This document shows positions 1-5,975 of a stretch of DNA of 7,073 nucleotides, in pieces. A program made the position numbers and the translations under genes. The stretch covers positions 1 through 7,073 of the forward strand of contig JAKSUU010000051.1 in assembly GCA_024408695.1 (NCBI GenBank), in the 5' to 3' direction. Positions within the stretch are counted from its first letter, which is position 1. Each line of letters begins with the position of its first letter. The stretch comes from Coriobacteriales bacterium (GTDB taxonomy: Bacteria; Actinomycetota; Coriobacteriia; Coriobacteriales; QAMH01). The notes under the pieces are model-generated. The model saw only the letters and a program-made list of their open reading frames with translations. It was not told the DNA's origin and made no database searches.

Positions 1-654
1 GGAAGCGAGCGTTGGGGTCACAAAATGCGTGCACGCATTTCTGAAATTTTAGGTGCTGATCTTTACGACATTTATGGGCTAACAGAAATTTATGGACCTG
101 GCATTGGTATAAACTGCAAGCCTGATTCTCCTATGCATATTTGGTCGGACTATGTTTACACCGAAGTCATAAATCCAAAAACCGGAAAAATTGTTAAAGA
201 TGGTGAAGTCGGCGAACTTGTTTTTACAACTTTGCAAAAGGAAGGTGCGCCTCTTATTCGCTTTAGAACACACGACTTGTCTCGCATAGTGCCTGGTAAG
301 TGTTCTTGCGGAAGCAAACACCCTCGCATTGATGTTATTTTGGGACGCACCGACGACATGGTCAAGATTAAGGGTGTAAATATCTTCCCTGCTCAAATTG
401 AAGAAGTCATTAAGTTTACAGACGGGGCCAGCAGTGAATATCAGGTTATGATTGATCATATGAATGGACGCGATCAGTTTACGATATTTTTTGAAACCGA
501 GGCTACAGGAGATGAACTTAAGGCTGTTCAAAAATCTCTTGGTGAAATCTTCAAAGCAAAAATTGGCGTAACTCCAATTCCTAAAGGCGTGCCAATTGGA
601 TATTTACCAAGAAGCGAAAAGAAAACTCAGCGAATTTACGACAACAGATATTAA
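1..654 (+). CDS. paaK: phenylacetate--CoA ligase-like adenylate-forming enzyme, C-terminal part (5' end outside window)
   Basis: The reading frame is open from base 1 (G-S-E-R-W-G-H-K before the first Met at 25), so the gene starts upstream and only about 217 C-terminal residues are seen; PaaK proteins are about 430 residues. The family activates phenylacetate or related aryl acids to the acyl-CoA through an acyl-adenylate in the cytoplasm. Visible signatures, counted from the Met at 25, are YGLTE at 17-21 (AMP-binding motif), RFRTHD at 79-84 (the ribose-binding Asp region), a C-S-C-G pair of cysteines at 93-96, GRTDDMVKIKGVNIFP at 107-122 (hinge to the C-terminal lid) and PRSEKKTQR at 195-203, the position of the C-terminal catalytic lysine. 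The lid is complete and the stop is TAA. Substrate cannot be told from this part; in anaerobes such ligases often accompany 2-oxoacid:ferredoxin oxidoreductases, and whether that holds here lies outside the window. The family call is firm; the exact acid is inference. Confidence 0.9.
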   Translation, partial: GSERWGHKMRARISEILGADLYDIYGLTEIYGPGIGINCKPDSPMHIWSDYVYTEVINPKTGKIVKDGEVGELVFTTLQKEGAPLIRFRTHDLSRIVPGKCSCGSKHPRIDVILGRTDDMVKIKGVNIFPAQIEEVIKFTDGASSEYQVMIDHMNGRDQFTIFFETEATGDELKAVQKSLGEIFKAKIGVTPIPKGVPIGYLPRSEKKTQRIYDNRY

Positions 655-655
655 T

Positions 656-674
656 ATTGTTATAGCATAACAAT
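656..674. terminator. short palindrome after the paaK-like gene, weak terminator or operator
   Basis: ATTGTTAT and ATAACAAT form a perfect 8-bp inverted repeat around a 3-base centre, starting 2 bases after the upstream stop codon and followed by GGTTTT. The stem is AT-rich and the T-run is only four bases, so it would be a weak intrinsic terminator. The symmetry also suits a repressor operator upstream of the next gene. The sequence does not decide between them. Confidence 0.35.
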
Positions 675-696
675 GGTTTTAACTGATCCCGCGCAA

Positions 697-725
697 TTTA
701 CAGATTATATATTAATAGGTAAAAG
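697..725 (+). promoter_or_regulatory. possible promoter of the rmlD-like gene
   Basis: TTTACA at 697-702 and TAAAAG at 720-725 are 17 bases apart and would start transcription near base 732, just before the AGGA ribosome binding site at 737-740. The region is AT-rich and other -10-like words occur (TATATT at 708-713), so this is only a candidate. Confidence 0.3.
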
Positions 726-746
726 ATCATGTAGTTAGGATAAGTC

Positions 747-1628
747 ATGAAAATTTTAATTGTTGGAGAAGGCGGACAATTAGGCAACGAACTCCAAGAA
801 ATTCTTCGAACGGGTCAGGCACAAATAGGCCCAATTCCTGCTGAATACAAAGATGCTGAACTTGTTTGTCCTCATTTTGAAGATTTTGATGCTTCGGACA
901 AAGAAAGTGTCGACGCAATGATTAACGGAGCAGGCTTTGATTTAATTATCAATTGCGCAGCTTACACTGCAGTTGATGCCGCAGAAGACAACGTACTAGA
1001 TGCACGCGCCGGAAATGTTGTTATCCCTCAACTGCTTGCGATGGCGGCGGATGCAAATAATTGCAAACTGGTTCATATCTCTACAGATTATGTATTTAAC
1101 GGTCAAGGGACTCGCCCATATCTTGAAACGGACCAACCTGCTCCCAAAAGCGTATATGGAATTACAAAACTTGAGGGTGAGCGCATGGTTCAAAATTTTT
1201 GCTGGCGTCATTTTATTATGCGCACTTCTTGGCTATATGGACAAGTCGGTAATAATTTTGTAAAAACAATTACGGCAGCTGCACGTAAAAATGGTAAAGT
1301 TAAAGTGGTAAATGACCAGCTTGGCAACCCTACAAATGCCAACGATCTTGCATATGAGATATTAAAAGTTGCACTCACTGATAATTATGGTGTGTATCAT
1401 TGCACAAACAATGGGATTTGTTCTTGGTATGATTTTACTTGCGAAATTTTGCGCTTAACAGGTATCGAAGCTGAGTGCGAACCGTGTTCAAGTGATGAAT
1501 TTCCAGCAAAAGCTCCTCGCCCGGCATATAGTGCTCTCGAAAATCAAAAACTTGCACAAACCATTGGTGATGAAATGCGCGATTGGAAAGATGCGATTGC
1601 TAATTATTGCGAAATCGTAAAACTTTAA
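747..1628 (+). CDS. rmlD: dTDP-4-dehydrorhamnose reductase (RmlD family)
   Basis: RmlD is a cytoplasmic short-chain-dehydrogenase-type enzyme that reduces dTDP-4-keto-L-rhamnose to dTDP-L-rhamnose with NAD(P)H, the last step in making the rhamnose donor for cell-wall or surface polysaccharides. The 293-residue length is normal. The N-terminal Rossmann motif G-x-x-G-Q-L-G is at 7-13, NCAAYTAVDAAE at 69-80 is the typical post-beta4 segment, STDYVFNG at 112-119 supplies the catalytic Thr113, and Tyr137-x-x-x-Lys141 is the catalytic pair. RTSWLYG at 159-165 and RPxxS at 258-262 are further family marks. The stretch between about 21 and 48 looks slightly longer than in E. coli RmlD. The start is supported by AGGA at 737-740, six bases from ATG. 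No rmlA, rmlB or rmlC gene is in the window, so a role in rhamnose synthesis rests on the family; a related nucleotide-sugar reductase is the alternative. Confidence 0.88.
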   Translation: MKILIVGEGGQLGNELQEILRTGQAQIGPIPAEYKDAELVCPHFEDFDASDKESVDAMINGAGFDLIINCAAYTAVDAAEDNVLDARAGNVVIPQLLAMAADANNCKLVHISTDYVFNGQGTRPYLETDQPAPKSVYGITKLEGERMVQNFCWRHFIMRTSWLYGQVGNNFVKTITAAARKNGKVKVVNDQLGNPTNANDLAYEILKVALTDNYGVYHCTNNGICSWYDFTCEILRLTGIEAECEPCSSDEFPAKAPRPAYSALENQKLAQTIGDEMRDWKDAIANYCEIVKL

Positions 1629-1658
1629 ATACGAATTCAAAAATTGAAACAACATTAA

Positions 1659-1754
1659 ATAAAAATCTGTATGCACGCAAACGGCTTCAAAATCTTATAA
1701 ATATATTAATTTGTGGATTTCTGCAGATTGTTTGCTTAGCATACAGATTTTTAT
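1659..1754. terminator. 96-base palindromic unit, probable bidirectional terminator
   Basis: Bases 1659-1674 are the exact reverse complement of 1739-1754 (16 bp). After a 2-by-3 base internal mismatch, 1677-1682 (GCAAAC) pairs with 1730-1735 (GTTTGC). The outer ends read A-run then stem on the left and stem then T-run on the right, so a transcript from either strand would end in a U-tract. The unit lies between the stop of the rmlD-like gene (+) and the stop of the flavoprotein gene (-), the expected place for a shared terminator. The 47-base, very AT-rich inner region is much longer than a usual terminator loop and includes a small nested stem (1690-1694 with 1716-1720). A small non-autonomous mobile repeat is the alternative; no clear target-site duplication is visible. 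Confidence 0.55.
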
Positions 1755-1758
1755 ACCT

Positions 1759-2169
1759 TTAGGCTAATTTTTCACCTGCATTTGGACCAGCAGCACTTGA
1801 ATAAATTTCATCTACATGAATAAAGCATCCGCCTTTTGCCTTAATAGGCAAACCTTTTGCCGCAAATAAGCCATCTGCCCAGGCTTTTTGCTCTTCAAAT
1901 TTTGCACCTTCGTTTACATATTCCGCAGTTCCATAAATTTGATAAGCGTTTTGACCTTCCCAAAATGTAAGAGCAACTTTGTTGCTATGCTGTAAATTTT
2001 GATAAGTTTTTTTGAAAAATTGATCAGAGATATACACTGTTTCGTCATCAATAGCGCGTTTCATGCCAATGATATTTATATTGACCTGACCATTTTCTCC
2101 AATTGTTCCAAATGCAAGACTGTCAACCATATTAAATAGGTCCTGCATATCCTGTGTCATCTTAGCCAT
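1759..2169 (-). CDS. pyridoxamine 5'-phosphate oxidase-like split-barrel flavin-binding protein
   Basis: This 136-residue protein has the sequence pattern of the small FMN-binding split-barrel family (PNPOx-like), typically soluble homodimers that bind FMN or a related cofactor. Visible marks are the opening helix followed by LAFGTIGENGQVNINIIGMKR (about 18-38), a strand VYISDQFFKKTYQNLQ (about 45-60) with the phosphate-contacting Lys region, KVALTFWEG (64-72), YQIYGTAEYV (76-85) and a C-terminal KGGCFIHVDEIYSS (112-125). The last segment is typical of stand-alone family members rather than of true PdxH, which is longer (about 200 residues). The start is supported by AGGAG at 2177-2181, seven bases before ATG; a second Met at codon 4 is a less likely start. 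The gene is a single unit, convergent with rmlD and divergent from lysC. The substrate is unknown and no function beyond flavin binding should be assumed. Confidence 0.8.
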   Translation of the reverse strand: MAKMTQDMQDLFNMVDSLAFGTIGENGQVNINIIGMKRAIDDETVYISDQFFKKTYQNLQHSNKVALTFWEGQNAYQIYGTAEYVNEGAKFEEQKAWADGLFAAKGLPIKAKGGCFIHVDEIYSSAAGPNAGEKLA

Positions 2170-2196
2170 AATTTATCTCCTAACAAACACACAATT

Positions 2197-2205
2197 ATTT
2201 TATCA
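2197..2205 (-). promoter_or_regulatory. extended -10 promoter of the flavoprotein gene
   Basis: On the minus strand 2205-2197 reads TGA-TAAAAT, an extended -10 element. It would start transcription about 7 bases downstream, around 2190, which leaves a leader of about 20 bases containing the AGGAG site. No good -35 word is seen; the expected place falls in the GTGGATGGAGAC copy of the tandem repeat. The TGN extension often compensates for a poor -35. Confidence 0.5.
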
Positions 2206-2210
2206 AAAAA

Positions 2211-2334
2211 ACACTTGTCTCCATCCACGTTGTAATACAATAATTGCTTCATATAACAATTGCCTCCGTCCCCAATGTTATACGATAGTCATTTAAACAA
2301 ATGATTATTAGGCACCGTCCCCGATAATCATTTT
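2211..2334. repeat. tandem REP-like hairpin array with GGGGACGG-type core
   Basis: Three related 12-base words recur at regular spacing: GTCTCCATCCAC at 2217-2228, GCCTCCGTCCCC at 2262-2273 and GGCACCGTCCCC at 2311-2322 (minus-strand sense GTGGATGGAGAC, GGGGACGGAGGC, GGGGACGGTGCC), 45 and 49 bases apart. The third is the loop of a perfect 10-bp stem, 2299-2308 with 2324-2333. The second is the loop of a stem ATAACA(A)TTG / CAATGTTAT with one bulged base. The first has drifted and its arms are poor. The cores are far more GC-rich than their surroundings. From memory, intergenic GGGGACGG-type hairpins occur in many anaerobes and are linked to REP-associated tyrosine transposases; no such gene is in this window. 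The third hairpin ends in TTTTT on the plus strand and could also stop transcription entering lysC. Confidence 0.6.
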
Positions 2335-2336
2335 TA

Positions 2337-2365
2337 TTGTAAAATATTTAGGTACACTATATATA
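2337..2365 (+). promoter_or_regulatory. candidate lysC promoter
   Basis: TTGTAA at 2337-2342 and TATATA at 2360-2365 are 17 bases apart. This pairing would start transcription near base 2372, almost at the ATG, giving a nearly leaderless message and leaving the AGGA at 2365-2368 untranscribed. A second option is TAAAAT at 2340-2345, which would start near 2352 and keep the AGGA site but lacks a -35. Which one is used cannot be told from sequence. No lysine riboswitch fits between the hairpin array and the gene. Confidence 0.35.
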
Positions 2366-2373
2366 GGACAAAC

Positions 2374-3651
2374 ATGTCATTAGTCGTAGCAAAATTTGGT
2401 GGTAGTTCAGTTGCCACCCCAGAACGTGTAAAAAACATTGCGCATCTGCTTGTAGAACGCAAAAGCCAAGGTGATGATGTAGTTGCTGTTGTATCAGCAA
2501 TGGGTAGCACAACAGATAACCTAATTGACCTTGCTAAAGCAGTAAATGCCCACCCAAGTGGCCGCGAAATGGACAACCTTATGTCCACGGGCGAGCTTGT
2601 ATCAATGTCTGTTCTTGCTCTTGCAATTGAACAACTTGGAGAAAAAGCCATGGGCATGAATGGTAGACAGGTTGGGATTATCACAAATGACGATTTTGGC
2701 AATGCTCAAATCAAAGAAATACACACAGATAGAATTCACGAAGCACTCAAAGAAGGCTACATTGTGATTGTTGCTGGATTCCAGGGAATAGATGAAGATG
2801 GCGACATAACAACGCTTGGACGTGGCGGTTCTGATACAACCGCTGTTGCAATTGCGGCTTCTCTCGGCGCAGATGTTTGCGAAATCTACACCGACGTAGA
2901 TGGCGTTTACAGCGCTGATCCTCGCGTTGTTGGTAAAGCGCAAAAACTTGATCGCATTAGTTATGAAGAAATGCTCGAGCTTGCAGCAGCAGGCAGTGGC
3001 GTTTTACACAAACGCTGTGTAGAATTTGCACGCAATTTTGATGTTAAAATTCATACTCGATCTTCATTCGAAAATGTACCTGGCACAATTGTTGAAGATA
3101 TGATAGATGTTGAAAAAGCTATCGTTAGCGGCGTTGCTTATGACAATTCTGAAGCAAAATTTACTCTTCGTGGAGTTGAAGATACACAAGGCGTAGCTGC
3201 AAAAGTTTTTAATGAACTTGCAAAACGCAAAATTTCAGTAGACATGATTATTCAAAACATCTCAGAAAATGGTTTTACAGATATTTCCTTTACATCCCCC
3301 ACTTCAGAGCTTGAAAACGTAAAGAAAATTCTTGAAGAGTTACTTACTAAGTTAAGCGCTCGTTCTTACCAAATTAATGACAACATTTCAAAAATTTCAA
3401 TCGTCGGTGCTGGAATGAAAGCGAATAGTGGTGTTGCAGCAAAAATGTTTCAAACACTTGCAGATGAAGGGATTAATATTTCTATGATTTCAACATCAGA
3501 CATCCGCACAAGTGTTGTAATTGATCAAACGCAATTTAAACATGCAACCCAATGCCTACACACTGCATTTGGCCTAGACGGCACAGAAATTTTTGAAGAT
3601 AATACCTTGAGCGAGCAAGAGCTTAAAGATAAAGCCAACAAAGGCCGATAA
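2374..3651 (+). CDS. lysC: aspartokinase (monofunctional, lysine-sensitive class)
   Basis: Aspartokinase phosphorylates L-aspartate with ATP, the committed cytoplasmic step to lysine, threonine, methionine and diaminopimelate. The 425 residues match the usual monofunctional length (about 400-425), with no homoserine dehydrogenase domain. The amino-acid kinase domain occupies roughly 1-240: KFGGSS at 7-12 (substrate and phosphate binding), STGE at 71-74, TTLGRGGSDTTA at 146-157 and YTDVDGVYSADPR at 172-184 (ATP binding). Two ACT regulatory repeats follow, about 260-330 and 340-405, the second with GAGMKANSGVAAKMF and MISTSDIRTSVVI; these bind feedback amino acids, lysine and/or threonine in relatives. 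Overall it closely resembles the Corynebacterium-type LysC, which shows concerted lysine-threonine inhibition, but the effector here is inference. The start is supported by AGGA at 2365-2368, five bases from ATG. The C-terminal tail after 408 is charged and unremarkable. The gene stands alone, with no asd or dap gene beside it. Confidence 0.95.
   Translation: MSLVVAKFGGSSVATPERVKNIAHLLVERKSQGDDVVAVVSAMGSTTDNLIDLAKAVNAHPSGREMDNLMSTGELVSMSVLALAIEQLGEKAMGMNGRQVGIITNDDFGNAQIKEIHTDRIHEALKEGYIVIVAGFQGIDEDGDITTLGRGGSDTTAVAIAASLGADVCEIYTDVDGVYSADPRVVGKAQKLDRISYEEMLELAAAGSGVLHKRCVEFARNFDVKIHTRSSFENVPGTIVEDMIDVEKAIVSGVAYDNSEAKFTLRGVEDTQGVAAKVFNELAKRKISVDMIIQNISENGFTDISFTSPTSELENVKKILEELLTKLSARSYQINDNISKISIVGAGMKANSGVAAKMFQTLADEGINISMISTSDIRTSVVIDQTQFKHATQCLHTAFGLDGTEIFEDNTLSEQELKDKANKGR
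3100..3651 (+). other. possible internal start giving a separate aspartokinase regulatory (beta) subunit
   Basis: Met243 of LysC (ATG at 3100) lies at the junction of the kinase and ACT regions. Starting there would give a 183-residue protein made of the two ACT repeats. In Bacillus subtilis and Corynebacterium glutamicum, lysC is known to yield such a beta subunit from an in-frame internal start at about the same point. The only Shine-Dalgarno-like bases just upstream (GAAG at 3094-3097) are weak and too close, so this is suggestive only. Confidence 0.35.
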
Positions 3652-3720
3652 AAATTTTGCATGCAATTAGCGTGTATGTTGAGCACCCCTCTATCCCATT
3701 ACACCCTATGACCTGCTAAT

Positions 3721-3753
3721 TGGTACAAAACATATCAGGTATGTTTTGTACCA
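3721..3753. terminator. 14-bp hairpin between the convergent lysC and pgi genes
   Basis: GGTACAAAACATA and TATGTTTTGTACC, plus one outer T-A pair, make a perfect 14-bp stem around the loop TCAGG. It sits 69 bases after the lysC stop and directly abuts the pgi stop codon (3754-3756, minus strand). On the plus strand it is followed by CTATTTTACTCTTTT, an interrupted T-rich tract, which suits lysC termination. On the minus strand no T-run follows, so pgi would depend on the stem alone or on Rho. Confidence 0.6.
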
Positions 3754-5517
3754 CTATTTTACTCTTTTGGTATATGCTGATGATATTGCCGCGCACACGT
3801 CATCTGCTAAATTTGCTAAGAATTGCGAATCGTTATCTTTTAAATTTACATATACGCAACGACGACCATTGGAACTTAATGCTATAAAGTCTCCGAGCGC
3901 TTCAGCTTTTTCAACATCGCCAAGTGTATAATCTGTATGTGGAACACTAATATCATAAGTTTCATCAGCCGAAACAATTAAGAACACTCCGTTATTTTTG
4001 CCGCCTTTGTGCAACTGACCAGTTGAGTGTAAATAACGTGGACCAATTTCCAAACAAGAACATGCACTAAGACGATCTGCAACCCTATGACGAATGCGCT
4101 CCAAAGTTTCACGCCGTCCTACACCTCTAAAAGGCAAAAAAGCATTCAAACTAAAATAATCGCCATTTTCGATGGACGAAAACACAACACGCAAAACTTT
4201 ACCAATTTCAAAATCGTCATCCAAAGCATCAAAATCCTCAAATAAAGCTTGACTCAAGTAAATCTTATCTGCATAATCGCAATCATCAAGATCAAAACTT
4301 CTGTAAGAATCTTTCAAACTCTTGACTGCTTCTTGTGCACCAGCACCATTTTGAATCCCCAAAAGTTTGCGCGCTTGAATTTTTGTGCTTTCAACATTCG
4401 GCTGATCAAACGGATTAATCTTCATAAGCCAACCACAAAACGCAACAGCATATTCCCAAATTAAAAACGATTCAATCATTTTAGACGCATCTTCAATATC
4501 TAAACGATAAATAGGAATGTCTGGATGTATACAAGCCTTTGCATGTTCAAATGCAGAATTATTATTCATATTACATAAAATTACGCATCTGTCTTTATGC
4601 GGATCAGATAAAATACCTGCATCAATCTCGACATTAGGTAGAATTCCCACACCATGCTTTCCCAAACTTTCGGCAACTAATTGTTCTACCCATAAGCCAA
4701 AAACTTGATTTTTAGGAGGCATAATAAGAGAAAATTTATCGCGACCTTGTTTGTAACAAGTATACAAAAAAGATGCTAACTGCAATGCAGGATTATCTGC
4801 AGAATCTTGTGCACAGGCATTTTCTACGGCTATTGCATCTTCTAGAACAGCTTCAATGTCAATACCAACAGATGCCATAGGCAAAAGCCCAAAAACTGAA
4901 AGTGCGCTGTAACGACCACCAACAGCTTCTTCCCCATTCAAAATGCAACGCCAGTTATTTTTGCGTGCAACTTCTTCTAACTGAGAACCTTTATCGGTAA
5001 TGGCAACAAAGCGCTTACCTGCAGCTTCTTCCCCCAAATGAGCGCAGGCATAGCTCCAAGCAACATGAGATAGGACTGTTGGCTCTAAAGTGGAACCAGA
5101 CTTACTCGAAACAATATATAGCGTGCGAGCTGGATCGCTAGATCCTAGAATGTGATTAACATAAACCGGAGATAAAGAATCCATAGTTTTAAAAGGAATT
5201 TCAGCCTTTATTTCAAGCGAGCGCAATTTAGTAATAGTTTGAGAAGCCTGCGTTGAACCACCCTGCCCGATCAGAACAACTGCATCAAGACCTTCACATC
5301 GAGCCTGCTGTGCAATCACGGCAATTTTTGCCGGACCAAGGGGTGGATTAGAAGCAAGACGCACCCAACCTAAACGTGTTGCTACAGATTCCTCAATTTC
5401 TTTATCAAATGAAAAACAACTTGCATCGCCGGAAGAAATTTTACTTGCAATTTTATTATCAATCAACTCTTTTGTTGCATCAAAACAATTTATGTCATTT
5501 TTTTCTATAAAAGCCAT
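3754..5517 (-). CDS. pgi: glucose-6-phosphate isomerase, transaldolase-fusion type but stand-alone
   Basis: The enzyme interconverts glucose 6-phosphate and fructose 6-phosphate in glycolysis and gluconeogenesis in the cytoplasm. Two SIS-type sugar-isomerase domains are visible: the first with GQGGS at 84-88 and SSKSGSTLEP at 137-146 (sugar-phosphate loop), then VGGRYSALS at 199-207; the second with the catalytic-glutamate region QLVAESLGK (279-287, Glu283) and NPFDQPNVE (368-376). The C-terminal part has GPRYLHSTGQLHKGG at 492-506. SKSG-T-LEP, NPFDQPNVE and YLHSTGQLHKGG are, as I recall, the signatures of the isomerase half of bifunctional transaldolase/glucose-6-phosphate isomerase proteins rather than of classical Pgi. 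Here the protein is 587 residues with no transaldolase part; about 45 N-terminal residues precede the first conserved segment. AAGGA at 5525-5529, seven bases from ATG, supports the start. It is monocistronic, convergent with lysC and divergent from veg. The isomerase call is firm; full substrate range is not testable here. Confidence 0.88.
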   Translation of the reverse strand: MAFIEKNDINCFDATKELIDNKIASKISSGDASCFSFDKEIEESVATRLGWVRLASNPPLGPAKIAVIAQQARCEGLDAVVLIGQGGSTQASQTITKLRSLEIKAEIPFKTMDSLSPVYVNHILGSSDPARTLYIVSSKSGSTLEPTVLSHVAWSYACAHLGEEAAGKRFVAITDKGSQLEEVARKNNWRCILNGEEAVGGRYSALSVFGLLPMASVGIDIEAVLEDAIAVENACAQDSADNPALQLASFLYTCYKQGRDKFSLIMPPKNQVFGLWVEQLVAESLGKHGVGILPNVEIDAGILSDPHKDRCVILCNMNNNSAFEHAKACIHPDIPIYRLDIEDASKMIESFLIWEYAVAFCGWLMKINPFDQPNVESTKIQARKLLGIQNGAGAQEAVKSLKDSYRSFDLDDCDYADKIYLSQALFEDFDALDDDFEIGKVLRVVFSSIENGDYFSLNAFLPFRGVGRRETLERIRHRVADRLSACSCLEIGPRYLHSTGQLHKGGKNNGVFLIVSADETYDISVPHTDYTLGDVEKAEALGDFIALSSNGRRCVYVNLKDNDSQFLANLADDVCAAISSAYTKRVK

Positions 5518-5544
5518 GATTTATTCCTTTTGTATAGTCTAATT

Positions 5545-5574
5545 ATTATAAATGAATTTCACTTAAACTCTGAA
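5545..5574 (-). promoter_or_regulatory. candidate pgi promoter
   Basis: On the minus strand 5550-5545 reads a perfect TATAAT. Eighteen bases upstream is TTCAGA (5574-5569), a mediocre -35. The start would be near 5538, giving a leader of about 20 bases with AAGGA. Confidence 0.5.
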
Positions 5575-5593
5575 CTTGCTGAATTCTTTAAGT
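5561..5593. repeat. 7-bp inverted repeat between the divergent pgi and veg promoters
   Basis: ACTTAAA at 5561-5567 and TTTAAGT at 5587-5593 are exact reverse complements with 19 bases between them. The left arm lies in the spacer of the pgi promoter and the right arm just upstream of the veg promoter. A shared regulator site is conceivable, but such short AT-rich repeats arise by chance. Confidence 0.2.
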
Positions 5594-5608
5594 AAATATT
5601 AAGCCAAC

Positions 5609-5637
5609 TTGCAAAGATAAATTGAGTATGGTAAAAT
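5609..5637 (+). promoter_or_regulatory. veg-ispE promoter (extended -10)
   Basis: TTGCAA at 5609-5614, a 17-base spacer and TAAAAT at 5632-5637 preceded by TGG form a strong vegetative-type promoter with an extended -10. Transcription would begin near 5644 and give a 20-base leader with AAGGA at 5653-5657. This is the best promoter in the window. Confidence 0.7.
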
Positions 5638-5663
5638 AAAATGTTAAACTTTAAGGAAGCAAA

Positions 5664-5969
5664 ATGGAAAGCAAAATTTCTAAACATAATAGATACATTG
5701 AAGAAATTAAAAAAACTCTAAAGGATCTTGAAGGTCAGACAATACATGTTAAGGCAAACCTTGGTCGTTCAAAAATTTTTGAAAAAGATGCCTTGTTATA
5801 TCAATGCCACGACAACCTATTTATTATAGAAATTGAAGAACGCCGTCGTAAAAAATCTCGCAATTCTTATCAATACATAGATGTTTTAACAGGTTCATTA
5901 GAAATATATGATGCCAAAACCAAAGAAATGATTTTTGAAGATATACTTGACGACTTATCTGAAATCTAA
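5664..5969 (+). CDS. veg: Veg family protein
   Basis: This 101-residue protein matches the Veg family, small single-domain proteins with an SH3-like or Sm-like beta fold, named after a strongly transcribed vegetative gene of Bacillus subtilis. The core G-x-x-I-x-V-K-A-N-L-G-R-S-K at 24-37 and SYQYIDVLTGSLEI at 68-81 align with B. subtilis Veg (KANGGRRK and SYADILTETVEL). It is somewhat longer than the 86-residue Bacillus protein, with a longer N-terminal helix (about 1-22), a basic patch E-R-R-R-K-K at 59-64 and an acidic tail. No signal peptide or membrane segment is seen, so it should be cytoplasmic. In Bacillus it has been linked to biofilm stimulation; its molecular role is not settled and should not be transferred here. 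AAGGA at 5653-5657, six bases before ATG, supports the start. It is followed at once by ispE; in Bacillus veg also lies close upstream of ispE, which supports both calls. Confidence 0.85.
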   Translation: MESKISKHNRYIEEIKKTLKDLEGQTIHVKANLGRSKIFEKDALLYQCHDNLFIIEIEERRRKKSRNSYQYIDVLTGSLEIYDAKTKEMIFEDILDDLSEI

Positions 5970-5975
5970 ACATAA

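Noticed and set aside
79..531. Open frame of 150 codons on the minus strand inside the paaK-like gene
   Set aside because: It is antisense to a frame with clear adenylate-forming enzyme motifs, and its translation shows no recognisable domain.
2211..2334. CRISPR array
   Set aside because: The repeated words are only 12 bases long and diverge, there are just three, and each is bracketed by complementary arms, which fits hairpin repeats and not spacers.
2211..2373. Lysine riboswitch upstream of lysC
   Set aside because: The gap is too short and lacks the expected conserved core of that riboswitch; the structure present is a tandem hairpin repeat instead.
2602..2943. Minus-strand open frames within lysC (also 2334-2702)
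   Set aside because: They oppose the strongly conserved aspartokinase kinase domain, and their composition is that of a shadow frame.
3657..3666. Ten-base palindrome TTGCATGCAA after the lysC stop
   Set aside because: It is too short and too easily produced by chance to call a binding site or terminator.
3676..3711. Eleven-codon mini-ORF between lysC and pgi
   Set aside because: There is no ribosome binding site, and a frame this short is expected by chance.
3746..3931. Plus-strand open frame of 61 codons overlapping the hairpin and the 3' end of pgi
   Set aside because: It starts inside the terminator stem, has no ribosome binding site, and is antisense to the conserved C-terminus of Pgi.
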